DNA of 15,361 nt, taken from contig JABEUK010000079.1 of NCBI GenBank assembly GCA_013044425.1, positions 1 to 15,361 on the forward strand, given 5' to 3'. Of the stretch, positions 1-6,744 are shown piece after piece. The stretch comes from Thermoplasmata archaeon (GTDB lineage Archaea; Thermoplasmatota; Thermoplasmata; Lutacidiplasmatales; UBA184). The position numbers and the translations under genes were made by a program. The notes beneath the pieces were generated by a model that did not search any database, was not told the origin of the DNA, and saw nothing but the letters and a program-made list of their open reading frames with translations. Position 1 is the first letter of the stretch. Every line of letters begins with the position of its first letter.

Positions 1-2
1 CT

Positions 3-377
3 GCCAGCGCCGGATTCGTCCAAGCGGACGGACAGTTCGAGATCCGAGGTACCCTCCGAGCCCCTCGGGTGCAGGCGACCATCCGGGGTGTGAGCCATAT
101 CGGCACGGTCGAGGGCGGCGACGTGCAGTTCACGCTGCCGGTCCGGCTCCCGATCTTGCGCTCGATCCTCGAGAGCGGGACCCTGGACATCGACCGGATC
201 GAGGCGGAGACGGTCCACATCGAAGGCGTCACGGTCCAGTACCTCCGGGCAGCACGGATCGTGGTCGGGCCGAACTGCCACGTCGTACGGTACGACGGAA
301 CGATCGTCTCCTGTCACCCGTCGAGCCATCTTGGACCGGAATCCCGATCCCCGCGCCCAGCGGGAATGTCGCGCTGA
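3..377 (+). CDS. Bactofilin-like polymer-forming protein (3' fragment)
   Basis: The reading frame is open from the left edge, so the true start lies outside the window; the 124 visible residues are the C-terminal part. A GTG at 69 is only an internal codon, because the residues before it continue the same pattern. The visible part has a short-period alternation of hydrophobic residues with G/N/D turns (for example IEAETVHIEGVTVQYLRAAR, then IVVGPNCHVVRYDGTIV), which is what the right-handed beta-helix of bactofilins and related polymer-forming proteins looks like. It ends in a polar S/P/R-rich tail. Bactofilins self-assemble into filaments, often at membranes; archaeal relatives are poorly characterised. 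It is followed after 47 bp by ileS, which appears to have its own promoter. Family assignment is by pattern only, and another beta-helix or pentapeptide-like protein is possible. Confidence 0.55.
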   Translation, partial: ASAGFVQADGQFEIRGTLRAPRVQATIRGVSHIGTVEGGDVQFTLPVRLPILRSILESGTLDIDRIEAETVHIEGVTVQYLRAARIVVGPNCHVVRYDGTIVSCHPSSHLGPESRSPRPAGMSR

Positions 378-391
378 ATCGCCGGCGGGCC

Positions 392-401
392 GCTTTTATC
401 T
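392..401 (+). promoter_or_regulatory. TATA-like box for ileS
   Basis: GCTTTTATCT stands out in a GC-rich spacer. Its centre is about 28 nt upstream of the ATG at 425, so transcription should start at or next to the start codon, giving a leaderless mRNA. No Shine-Dalgarno sequence precedes the ATG, which agrees with this and supports 425 as the start. Confidence 0.55.
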
Positions 402-424
402 CCCCCTGTCCCGTCGCACGGCGC

Positions 425-3400
425 ATGCCCGCGGAAGAGGAGGGAGGGAGCGGAAGCCCCTCTCCCACCGCAATCCAGAGCCGGGTATCGGAGTACTGGA
501 AGCGGGCGGGCGTGATCGGACGCGCGCTCGCCGACCGCCCGGGAGCTCCGACGTTCCGATTCACGGAGGGCCCCCCCTCGGCGAACGGGCGGCCCCACAT
601 CGGGCACATCATGGTCCGGGCCACCAAGGACCTTCAGCTCCGGTATCGCCGCATGCGCGGCTACCGGATCATCAGCGAGATGGCCGGCTGGGACTGCCAC
701 GGTTTACCGGTCGAGATCGAGGTCGAGAAGCGCCACGGCCTGAAATCCCGGAAGGAGATCGAGGCCTTCGGAGTGGCCCGATTCTGCGACGAGTGCCGCG
801 CGACCACGCTCTCGGTCGCGGCCATCTGGGAGGAGATGAGCGAGCGCCTCGGCTACTGGCTCGACTACACCCACCCGTACACCACGATGGAGCCGAAGTA
901 CATCGAGAGCGTCTGGTGGTCGCTCAAGGTCCTCTTCGATCGCGGCCTCCTCGAGAAGGGCCACTACGTGCTCCCATACTGCCCGCGATGCGAGACGACG
1001 CTCTCCTCGCACGAGGTCGCCCAGGGATACAGGGAGGCGACCGATCCGTCCATCACGGTTCGCTTCCCGCTGCTCGGCGAGGTGGGTCCTCCGCGCTCCC
1101 TCCTCGTGTGGACGACGACCCCGTGGACGTTGGTCTCGAACCTTCTCGTCACCGCGCGTGCGGACCTTACGTATGTCGTCGTTCGCCTCAGCGATGGCAC
1201 CGAGGGAATCCTCGCCGAAGCCGCGCTTCCTCGATACTTCCCGGCGGGGGTCGAAATCGTGACGCGGCTCTCCGGCCGCGAACTGGCCGGCCGGGAGTAT
1301 CGGCCTCCGTTCTCGTTCGTGCCCGAGGGACCGGGACGGTTTCGCGTGGTTCTGGACGACATGGTCGCGATCGACGAAGGAACAGGGCTCGTTCACTGCT
1401 CCCCGAACTTCGGGCCGGAGGATCAGCGGATCGGCGCCCGCGAGGGCGTCGGCGGGTTCGATCCGCTGGACGGCCGCGGCGTCTTCACCACCCTCGTACC
1501 CCTCGTCCAGGGGAAATGGTTCAAGACCGCTGATCCGATCCTGATCCAAGATCTCGCAGATCGTGGACTTCTCGAGCGGAGCGGGTCGGTGCGCCACACC
1601 TATCCGTTCTGTTGGAGGTGCGAGACTCCACTCCTGTACCGCGCGATCGATTCCTGGTTCGTCCGCACGTCGCGCTTCTCGGAGGCGCTCGTCCGGCACA
1701 ATTCCGGGGTCACCTGGATCCCCGCGCACCTGCGCACGGGCCGCTTCGGCAACTTCCTGACCGAGGCGAAGGACTGGGCACTCTCCCGCAGCCGGTACTG
1801 GGGGACCCCGCTGCCGATCTGGATGTGCTCGAAGGGCCACCCGACCTGCATCGGAAGCTTTGCCGAGCTAGAGAAACGCTCGGGAGAAGAACTCCCACCG
1901 GGTTTCGACCCGCACCGAGTGACGGTCGACCGGATCGCCTTCGCCTGCCCCACGTGCGGCGAGAAGAGCGTGCGAGAACCGTACACGATCGATGTGTGGT
2001 ACGATAGCGGAGCGGCGCCGTTCGCTCAGTTCCACTATCCGTTCGAGCCGGGCCCGTTCGAGCCCGCGGCGCCTCTCGACTACGTCTCCGAGGCGATCGA
2101 CCAGACCCGCGGCTGGTTCTACACGCTCCTGGTGCTCTCGGTCGGGCTGTTCGATCGCCCCGCCTACCGTGCGGCTCTCGTGACCGGCCATGGCCTCGAT
2201 ACCACCGGCAAGAAGATGTCGAAGTCCAAGGGCAACGTGCTCGAGCCGCTCGCGCTCCTCGAGCGGTTCGGCGGGGACATGGTCCGGTGGTCGGTCCTCG
2301 TCGTCGACTTCACCGAGGGAATGCGGATCGCGGAAGACACCATCCGACAGACCGGGGCTCGGACGCTCGGAACGCTGACGAACGTGGTCGCGTTCTATCG
2401 GCAGAATTCCCAGGCGGACGGGCTTGCGACCGTATGGGAGCGGCCCCGACCGGAGAACGCGCTCGATCGGTGGCTGCTCTCCCGGCTCGAAGCGACGCGC
2501 AGGATCACGACCGACGCGCTCGAGTCGTTCGATCCCCGGCCCGCCGCCCAGGCGATCCGCTCGTTCGTGGACGATCTGTCGACCTGGTACCTGCGCCGTT
2601 CCCGGCCCCGATTCTGGGCCGAGGCGAACGATCCGATGCGTCGGGAAGCGCACGCGACCCTCTCCTACACGCTCTCCGTAACCGCTCGGCTGTTGGCCCC
2701 GTTCGCCCCGTTCACTGCCGAATGGATCCACCAGGAGCTTTCGGACGCACCGTTCGCGGAGTCCTCGCCCTCGGTCCACCTCGGGGAGTGGCCGGAGGAG
2801 GTCGGTGAACGCGATGAGGATCTCGAGCGAGGCATGCAGCGGATCCGCGAGCTGGTCGAGATCGGTCGTGAGCTTCGCCAGCGGGCCCAGGTCAAGTCTC
2901 GCATACCGCTCGCCGAACTCGTCTTCTTCTCGCGCGGTCCCGCAGACACCGAGTCGTGGACGCGCGAGCGGGACGCGATCCTCGCCGCCGAGCTCAACGT
3001 TCGCCAAGTGACGTTCGCGCCGCAGGCGGATCCGAAGGACTACCCGGAAGCCGATTGGGTGCTTCGGCGAGAGGAGGGGCCCGCCCAGGCGGCGCTCTCC
3101 CGACGGCCGACCCCGGAGCTGCTCGAGGAGGGGTTGGTCCGGGAAGTGCTCCGTCGGCTCCAGCAGACACGCAAGGAGATGCAGCTGAAGTTCACCGAAG
3201 GGGTGGCGATCCGCATCGGGGCGACCGCCGATATCCACCGCGCCCTCGCGCGGCATCGAGAGACTATGGCGCGGGAACTCCTCGCCGAGCCGCTCGATCT
3301 CGTCGACGCGTTGCTCCCGGACGGACCCGAGGTACGGAGCTGGGAGGTCGAAGGGTCCCGCTTTACGGCCCAGATCTCCCGGAAGGAGCTCCCCGCCGCG

Positions 3401-3676
3401 CAATCGCCGGCCCGTTCGGCTCGATCTCCGCGAAGACCTCGGCCTGGAACCGCTCGACGACGGTCGAGGCCTGTCGCCACGCAGCGAAGGGCAGCCCCGC
3501 CTTCTCGCACGTCGCATCCAGGAACTCGGAAGCGCCCCAGTCCTGCTCGACGGCGACCTGCGGCAGCAACAGCCCGCTCGCGCCGCGGGCCCGCACGATC
3601 AACCCATCCCGCCCGACCTCGACCGAAGCGAGCCGGCTCTCGGGGTCGGAGGCGGCGATCGGCTCGGGCGGCGTGA
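425..3676 (+). CDS. ileS: Isoleucyl-tRNA synthetase
   Basis: Class I aminoacyl-tRNA synthetase that charges tRNA-Ile in the cytoplasm. The HIGH signature is at residues 58-61 (GRPHIGH) and KMSKS at 597-601 (KKMSKSKGNVLEP). The CP1 editing domain carries WTTTPWT near 229-235 and GTGLVH further on. Cysteine pairs of zinc-ribbon type occur at C186/C189 (CPRC), C396/C399 (CWRC), C468/C475 and C508/C511 (CPTC). The DALR-type anticodon-binding domain and the archaeal/eukaryal-type C-terminal region follow, ending naturally near residue 988 ([10 protein letters not shown]). The frame then runs on for about 95 more residues, extremely rich in R, P, S and A, antisense to AMMECR1, before TGA at 3674-3676. 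In this tail the wobble position of AMMECR1 faces the second codon position of ileS, which alone explains the R/P/S/A bias. The tail is therefore a read-through of antisense sequence rather than an evolved domain. Either the stop was lost in this lineage or the assembly has a base error near 3389-3420. The start at 425 fits the TATA spacing. Confidence 0.95.
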   Translation: MPAEEEGGSGSPSPTAIQSRVSEYWKRAGVIGRALADRPGAPTFRFTEGPPSANGRPHIGHIMVRATKDLQLRYRRMRGYRIISEMAGWDCHGLPVEIEVEKRHGLKSRKEIEAFGVARFCDECRATTLSVAAIWEEMSERLGYWLDYTHPYTTMEPKYIESVWWSLKVLFDRGLLEKGHYVLPYCPRCETTLSSHEVAQGYREATDPSITVRFPLLGEVGPPRSLLVWTTTPWTLVSNLLVTARADLTYVVVRLSDGTEGILAEAALPRYFPAGVEIVTRLSGRELAGREYRPPFSFVPEGPGRFRVVLDDMVAIDEGTGLVHCSPNFGPEDQRIGAREGVGGFDPLDGRGVFTTLVPLVQGKWFKTADPILIQDLADRGLLERSGSVRHTYPFCWRCETPLLYRAIDSWFVRTSRFSEALVRHNSGVTWIPAHLRTGRFGNFLTEAKDWALSRSRYWGTPLPIWMCSKGHPTCIGSFAELEKRSGEELPPGFDPHRVTVDRIAFACPTCGEKSVREPYTIDVWYDSGAAPFAQFHYPFEPGPFEPAAPLDYVSEAIDQTRGWFYTLLVLSVGLFDRPAYRAALVTGHGLDTTGKKMSKSKGNVLEPLALLERFGGDMVRWSVLVVDFTEGMRIAEDTIRQTGARTLGTLTNVVAFYRQNSQADGLATVWERPRPENALDRWLLSRLEATRRITTDALESFDPRPAAQAIRSFVDDLSTWYLRRSRPRFWAEANDPMRREAHATLSYTLSVTARLLAPFAPFTAEWIHQELSDAPFAESSPSVHLGEWPEEVGERDEDLERGMQRIRELVEIGRELRQRAQVKSRIPLAELVFFSRGPADTESWTRERDAILAAELNVRQVTFAPQADPKDYPEADWVLRREEGPAQAALSRRPTPELLEEGLVREVLRRLQQTRKEMQLKFTEGVAIRIGATADIHRALARHRETMARELLAEPLDLVDALLPDGPEVRSWEVEGSRFTAQISRKELPAAQSPARSARSPRRPRPGTARRRSRPVATQRRAAPPSRTSHPGTRKRPSPARRRPAAATARSRRGPARSTHPARPRPKRAGSRGRRRRSARAA

Positions 3677-3983
3677 GGATCGACACCTCGATCACGATCC
3701 GGTCGAACTCCTCCGGGAGGAGCGGCGGGAATCGGGGATCCTCGTGTGCGCTGGCGACGGCGGCGCCGCGGATCGCCTGTGCGAGCGGCAGGACCGGCCG
3801 GGGGTATCCGATGCATCCTCTCAACCCCCCGGAGCGGTGATCGACCAAGGTCACGAACACGCCCCGGGGCTCCTCGGCATCGGGAGGGGGGTTGCCCGTG
3901 GGGCGGGCAGGGAGGCCGAGGGAGCTCGCGATCGCCGCGCGCGCCTCACGCACGGCCCATCGCCCTGCCGTCAGAGCGACCAT
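3363..3983 (-). CDS. AMMECR1 domain protein
   Basis: A 206-residue protein with the hallmark LRGCIG motif at residues 54-59, preceded by the GVFVTL strand typical of the family. The C-terminal part has the family's [22 protein letters not shown] pattern (shown across the late 130s to 160s) and the [11 protein letters not shown] end. Archaeal AMMECR1 proteins are about 200 residues; the last roughly 20 residues here (from NGP onward) look like extra sequence and overlap the ileS 3' end. The molecular function is unknown. In many genomes AMMECR1 is found with radical-SAM AmmeMemoRadiSam partners (AmmeMemoRadiSam system), but no such partner is in this window. The ATG at 3983 fits a TATA-like box about 24 nt upstream. 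Convergent with ileS. Confidence 0.9.
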   Translation of the reverse strand: MVALTAGRWAVREARAAIASSLGLPARPTGNPPPDAEEPRGVFVTLVDHRSGGLRGCIGYPRPVLPLAQAIRGAAVASAHEDPRFPPLLPEEFDRIVIEVSILTPPEPIAASDPESRLASVEVGRDGLIVRARGASGLLLPQVAVEQDWGASEFLDATCEKAGLPFAAWRQASTVVERFQAEVFAEIEPNGPAIARRGAPSGRSGP

Positions 3984-4002
3984 GCTGTCGACACTCCGGT
4001 CC

Positions 4003-4011
4003 CCTCAATAG
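4003..4011 (-). promoter_or_regulatory. TATA-like box for the AMMECR1 gene
   Basis: On the minus strand this reads CTATTGAGG, centred about 24 nt upstream of the ATG at 3983, compatible with leaderless transcription. It directly abuts a 16-bp perfect palindrome on its upstream side. The match to an archaeal TATA box is modest. Confidence 0.4.
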
Positions 4012-4027
4012 CGGTTCCCGGGAACCG
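4012..4027. promoter_or_regulatory. 16-bp perfect palindrome, candidate operator
   Basis: CGGTTCCCGGGAACCG is perfectly self-complementary over 16 bp. It lies immediately upstream of the AMMECR1 TATA-like box and about 105 bp upstream of the eL40 start. A dimeric regulator or activator site at this position is plausible. No regulator is visible nearby, so function is inferred only from symmetry and position. Confidence 0.35.
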
Positions 4028-4099
4028 AGGCGGTCGGGCTCGAGGACGTCCCGGCGAACCGGGAAGAGACGGTGCCCGAGGGCGGGCCGCTGGGACATG

Positions 4100-4107
4100 C
4101 TTTATAC
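4100..4107 (+). promoter_or_regulatory. TATA-like box for eL40
   Basis: CTTTATAC is the clearest TATA-like element in the window. Its centre is about 29 nt upstream of the ATG at 4133, predicting a leaderless or near-leaderless mRNA; no Shine-Dalgarno motif is present before the ATG. Confidence 0.65.
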
Positions 4108-4132
4108 GGGTCCACGGTCCCGCCGCGCACCG

Positions 4133-4285
4133 ATGCCGTTCCCCGAGGCGGTCGAGCGACTGCTCAACAAGAAGATCTGCATGAGCTGCTCGGCACGGAA
4201 CCCTCCGAAGGCGATCCAGTGTCGCAAGTGCGGCTACAAGGGCCTGCGCGTCAAGTCCCGCGAGCGTTCGGGGAAGACCCAGTAA
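4133..4285 (+). CDS. rpl40e: Large ribosomal subunit protein eL40
   Basis: A 50-residue basic protein beginning [19 protein letters not shown]. Four zinc-binding cysteines sit at C16, C19, C30 and C33 (CMSC and CRKC), followed by the conserved GYKGLR segment, exactly the layout of archaeal eL40 without the ubiquitin fusion seen in eukaryotes. The frame is open far upstream to 3746, but that extension is non-conserved, overlaps AMMECR1 antisense and lies upstream of the TATA box, so the internal ATG at 4133 is the start. The stop at 4283-4285 is 6 bp from the stop of the convergent glycosyltransferase gene. Confidence 0.95.
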   Translation: MPFPEAVERLLNKKICMSCSARNPPKAIQCRKCGYKGLRVKSRERSGKTQ

Positions 4286-4291
4286 CGGGGG

Positions 4292-5059
4292 TCAGCGCGC
4301 CGCCGTGCGGCGCGCCGAGGCCCGCTCTTCGCGATCGAGGTAGAAGCGCTTGCGTAGCAGGAACCAGCCGTTCCGCACCCCGTCGCGCCAGCTCGAGAGC
4401 TTAGGAGGGCCGATCCGCTCCCCGTACCGAATCGGTACCTCGAGGACCCGAAACCCACGGGTGAGCGCTTCGATCTTGAGCTCCTCGCTCATCGCCATCC
4501 CATCCTGGGTGAGGACCGCCCGGTCAAGGATCGAGCGGCGGAAGACCCACAGCCCGCTCTGGCTGTCGCGGATCGGAGTGCCCGTCGGTCCCGTCACGTA
4601 CCGATGGTAGGCGATCGCGAAGGAGAAGTTGAGCACCCAATTCCCGATCCGATGCTCGGTCGTCATCGCCTCGCGCGTGACATACGCGAGGCGATCGCCC
4701 GTGAGGAAGTCGAGCCGCTCATCGATCAGACGCCGGATGAGGGCGGGAATCTCCTCGACCGGGTAGGTGCCATCGCCATCGGACGTCGCGATGATCTCTC
4801 CGCTCGCCTCGGCAAAGCCCGTACGATACGCCCGGCCGTACCCCCTGCGACGTTCCACGATCACACGAGCGCCCTCGGCTTCGGCTGCGGCGCCCGTCCC
4901 GTCGGTCGAGGCCCCATCGACTACAAGGATCTCCCAGTCGATCGGATCGTCCCGGAAGATCGTACGATTCGCGTGATCCGCGGCCGCCCGGAAGCCGCGG
5001 AGCACCGCGGCGATTGACCCTGCCTCGTTGAGGGTCGGGACGACCAGGCTGGCGCGCAT
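4292..5059 (-). CDS. Family 2 glycosyltransferase, DPM1-like
   Basis: A 255-residue GT-A fold enzyme. The N-terminus MRASLVVPTLNEAGSI (residues 1-16), the VVDGASTDGT segment (47-55) and the DGD metal/nucleotide-binding motif at 94-96 (TSDGDGTYP) are typical of dolichyl-phosphate mannose/glucose synthases. The DSQSGLWVFRR segment (165-175) matches the acceptor-side motif of this family, and a basic amphipathic stretch near 233-250 follows. No transmembrane segment is evident, so it probably works at the cytoplasmic face of the membrane, moving a sugar from a nucleotide donor to a polyprenyl phosphate for surface glycan or N-glycan synthesis. An upstream GTG at 5083 would add 8 residues but lies next to the TATA box; the ATG at 5059 has the right spacing for a leaderless mRNA and starts right at the conserved strand. 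Exact substrate is unknown. Confidence 0.88.
   Translation of the reverse strand: MRASLVVPTLNEAGSIAAVLRGFRAAADHANRTIFRDDPIDWEILVVDGASTDGTGAAAEAEGARVIVERRRGYGRAYRTGFAEASGEIIATSDGDGTYPVEEIPALIRRLIDERLDFLTGDRLAYVTREAMTTEHRIGNWVLNFSFAIAYHRYVTGPTGTPIRDSQSGLWVFRRSILDRAVLTQDGMAMSEELKIEALTRGFRVLEVPIRYGERIGPPKLSSWRDGVRNGWFLLRKRFYLDREERASARRTAAR
4295..4315. terminator. 9-bp perfect stem-loop at the eL40/glycosyltransferase convergence
   Basis: GCGCGCCGC (4295-4303) and GCGGCGCGC (4307-4315) are perfectly complementary around a 3-nt loop. The structure begins 9 nt after the eL40 stop codon and also forms the last codons of the glycosyltransferase gene. It could stabilise or delimit the 3' end of the eL40 mRNA. 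There is no following T-run, which archaeal termination usually needs, so the terminator label is tentative. Confidence 0.35.
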
Positions 5060-5084
5060 TCGAACCTCTCGCAGACCGCCCACC

Positions 5085-5092
5085 CCTTAAAC
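5085..5092. promoter_or_regulatory. Shared TATA-like box of divergent glycosyltransferase and archease genes
   Basis: CCTTAAAC on the plus strand (GTTTAAGG on the minus strand) contains the symmetric core TTAA at 5087-5090. The core centre is about 29 nt from the glycosyltransferase ATG at 5059 on one side and about 28 nt from the archease GTG at 5116 on the other. No other A/T-rich element exists in the 56-bp intergenic stretch, so one element appears to serve both directions, each giving a leaderless transcript. Confidence 0.55.
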
Positions 5093-5115
5093 GCCTCGTC
5101 CTCCTGGGCGCTCTC

Positions 5116-5562
5116 GTGTCGCGGCGCGCTTCCGGCCTTCGACCGCGGCGCCGGTGGGGAAGTTTCCCGACCACGGCCGACATGGGGATCTGGGCGACCG
5201 GGGGGTCGCCGGCCGAGCTTTTCGAGGCCCTCGGGCTGGGGCTCTTCGCCCTCCAGATCGATCTACGGCGGGTGGAAGCTCGGGAGGAACGCGCCCTCAG
5301 CGCCATCGGCGCCGACCCGATCTCCCTTACGGTCGCCTACCTCAACCAACTGCTGTTGCTCCAGAGCGTCGATGGATTCCTCGTTCGTTCGATCGAGGCC
5401 CGTCCGATCGGCCAGCCTCCGACGGGGATCCTCGCGAGCGTCTCGGGTGAGAAGTACGACCCGGCACGCCACCACCTACGGATCGAGGTGAAGGCAATCA
5501 CGCTCCACGACCTCAGGATCGACCTGGAACGGGGTCGGGCGCGCGTCATCGTAGACATCTGA
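5116..5562 (+). CDS. Archease, RtcB tRNA-ligase cofactor
   Basis: A 148-residue protein of the archease family, which activates the RNA ligase RtcB during tRNA splicing and RNA repair. The N-terminal FPTTADMGIWATG segment matches the family's HTADxGI motif, with the metal-binding aspartate at D22; the usual His of the motif is Thr here. AELFEALGLGLFAL follows as in other archeases, and the C-terminus has the KAITLHDLRID segment and the terminal VIVDI, whose aspartate (D147) is the second conserved metal ligand. The first about 14 residues are an arginine-rich extension. The GTG at 5116 is favoured because its distance to the TATA-like box fits a leaderless mRNA. RtcB itself is not in the window. 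Confidence 0.9.
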   Translation: MSRRASGLRPRRRWGSFPTTADMGIWATGGSPAELFEALGLGLFALQIDLRRVEAREERALSAIGADPISLTVAYLNQLLLLQSVDGFLVRSIEARPIGQPPTGILASVSGEKYDPARHHLRIEVKAITLHDLRIDLERGRARVIVDI

Positions 5563-5568
5563 GCGGAC

Positions 5569-5605
5569 CCCCCTCGGGGGAGCGAACGATAGGGCCGACC
5601 GTTCG
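5569..5605. terminator. Paired inverted repeats between convergent genes
   Basis: The 45-bp gap between the archease stop and the aminotransferase stop holds two small inverted repeats: CCCC/GGGG (5569-5572 with 5577-5580) and CGAACG/CGTTCG (5583-5588 with 5600-5605, 11-nt loop). They may mark transcript 3' ends for both genes. No T-run follows, so the assignment is weak. Confidence 0.3.
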
Positions 5606-5607
5606 GT

Positions 5608-6744
5608 TCAGGGCATCCGCTGGACGATCTCTTGCAGCGCGGCGCCCGGTCGGGGCCTGCGCCCGGCCTTCCCGAGGATCCGCTCGAGGGCCGCGAAGAC
5701 GACCAAGAGATCGGGCCAGTCCGCGATCCCCATGTGCCCGATCCGGAAGATCTTGCCCGTCAGCTCGCCCTGACCTCCCTGCACCAGGACGTTGTACTGA
5801 CGCTCGAGGGCCTTGCGGACCTGAGCATCCTCCATTCCGCTCGGGTTGCGGATCGCAGTGACCGTGTCGCTCGCGTAACGCGGGTCGGGGAAGAGTTCCA
5901 AGCCGAGGGCGCTCGTCGCCGCTCGGGTGGCCTCCGCGAGCCGGTGGGTCCGGGCGAGCCGCCCCTCGAGCGTCTCCTCGCGCAGGAGCACGAGCGCCTC
6001 CCGCAGCGCGAGAAAGAGCGGGACGGCGGGCGTCCACGGGGTGTCGTTCTTCTCGAGCGACGTAAGGTGCGCCTTCAGGTCGAGATAGTACGTTCCGGGG
6101 TGGAGTTCCCGGACCGCGCGCTCGGAAAGATGGACGATCGCGAGCCCCGCCGGAGCGGCGAGCCCCTTCTGAGGGCCCGCCACGAGCGCGTCGATACCCC
6201 ACGCATCGATGTCGCAGGGGATCCCGGCGACCGCGCTGATCCCATCGACCAGGAACAGGGCTCCGGATTTCCGTACCGCGGGGGCGAGCGAAGCGATATC
6301 GTTCGCGAGCCCGACGCTCGTCTCGTTGTGGACGACGCAGACCGCGGCGAAGTCGCCCTTCTCGAGCTCGGTCCGAGCCGCCTCGAGGGGGATGTTCTGG
6401 CCCCACGGAGCGCTGATCGTCGTCACCTGCGAGGCGTAGCGGCGCACGATCGCGTCCGTGCGTTGCCCGAAGTTCCCGTTGCTGAGCACGAGGGTGCGCC
6501 CCTCCTTCGGGACGAGGCCGGAGTAGACCGCCTCGAGTCCGGAGGTCCCGCTGCCCGTGAGGACGACCTGGTGGCCTTTCGTACCGAAGAGCACGGGCAA
6601 CAGCTCGCGGATCTCGGCCATCACTCCATGGAAGTAGTCGCCTCGGTGGTTCAAGGACGGCATCGACATCGCGCGCAGCACGCGGGGATGGATGCGGACC
6701 GGCCCGGCGATCAGGAACGTGGCGGTCTCGGGATCGAACGTCAT
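5608..6744 (-). CDS. Class V aminotransferase (phosphoserine / serine-pyruvate type)
   Basis: A 378-residue PLP enzyme of the alanine-glyoxylate/serine-pyruvate aminotransferase group. It has the N-terminal FLIAGPV segment (10-16), the cofactor-phosphate loop GSGTSGLEA (64-72), the PLP-ring aspartate D167 in FLVDGIS, and the Schiff-base lysine K193 in AGPQKGL. Soluble and cytoplasmic. Its ATG overlaps the TGA of the upstream dehydrogenase gene in an ATGA junction (6741-6744), so the two are co-transcribed and probably translationally coupled. In Methanococcales a class V aminotransferase of this kind supplies phosphoserine aminotransferase activity in place of SerC, so conversion of 3-phosphohydroxypyruvate to phosphoserine is the favoured role. 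Glyoxylate or pyruvate transamination is the alternative. Confidence 0.88.
   Translation of the reverse strand: MTFDPETATFLIAGPVRIHPRVLRAMSMPSLNHRGDYFHGVMAEIRELLPVLFGTKGHQVVLTGSGTSGLEAVYSGLVPKEGRTLVLSNGNFGQRTDAIVRRYASQVTTISAPWGQNIPLEAARTELEKGDFAAVCVVHNETSVGLANDIASLAPAVRKSGALFLVDGISAVAGIPCDIDAWGIDALVAGPQKGLAAPAGLAIVHLSERAVRELHPGTYYLDLKAHLTSLEKNDTPWTPAVPLFLALREALVLLREETLEGRLARTHRLAEATRAATSALGLELFPDPRYASDTVTAIRNPSGMEDAQVRKALERQYNVLVQGGQGELTGKIFRIGHMGIADWPDLLVVFAALERILGKAGRRPRPGAALQEIVQRMP

Noticed and set aside
1868..3517. Long (549-codon) open frame on the minus strand opposite ileS
   Set aside because: The plus strand encodes a convincing IleS with all signature motifs. The antisense frame has biased, arginine/glycine-rich sequence with no family resemblance; in GC-rich DNA stops are rare in such frames.
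3389..3676. The arginine-rich IleS C-terminal tail as a functional RNA-binding domain
   Set aside because: Its composition follows directly from the phase against AMMECR1 codons, so it gives no evidence of selection as protein; kept as a finding about overlap instead.
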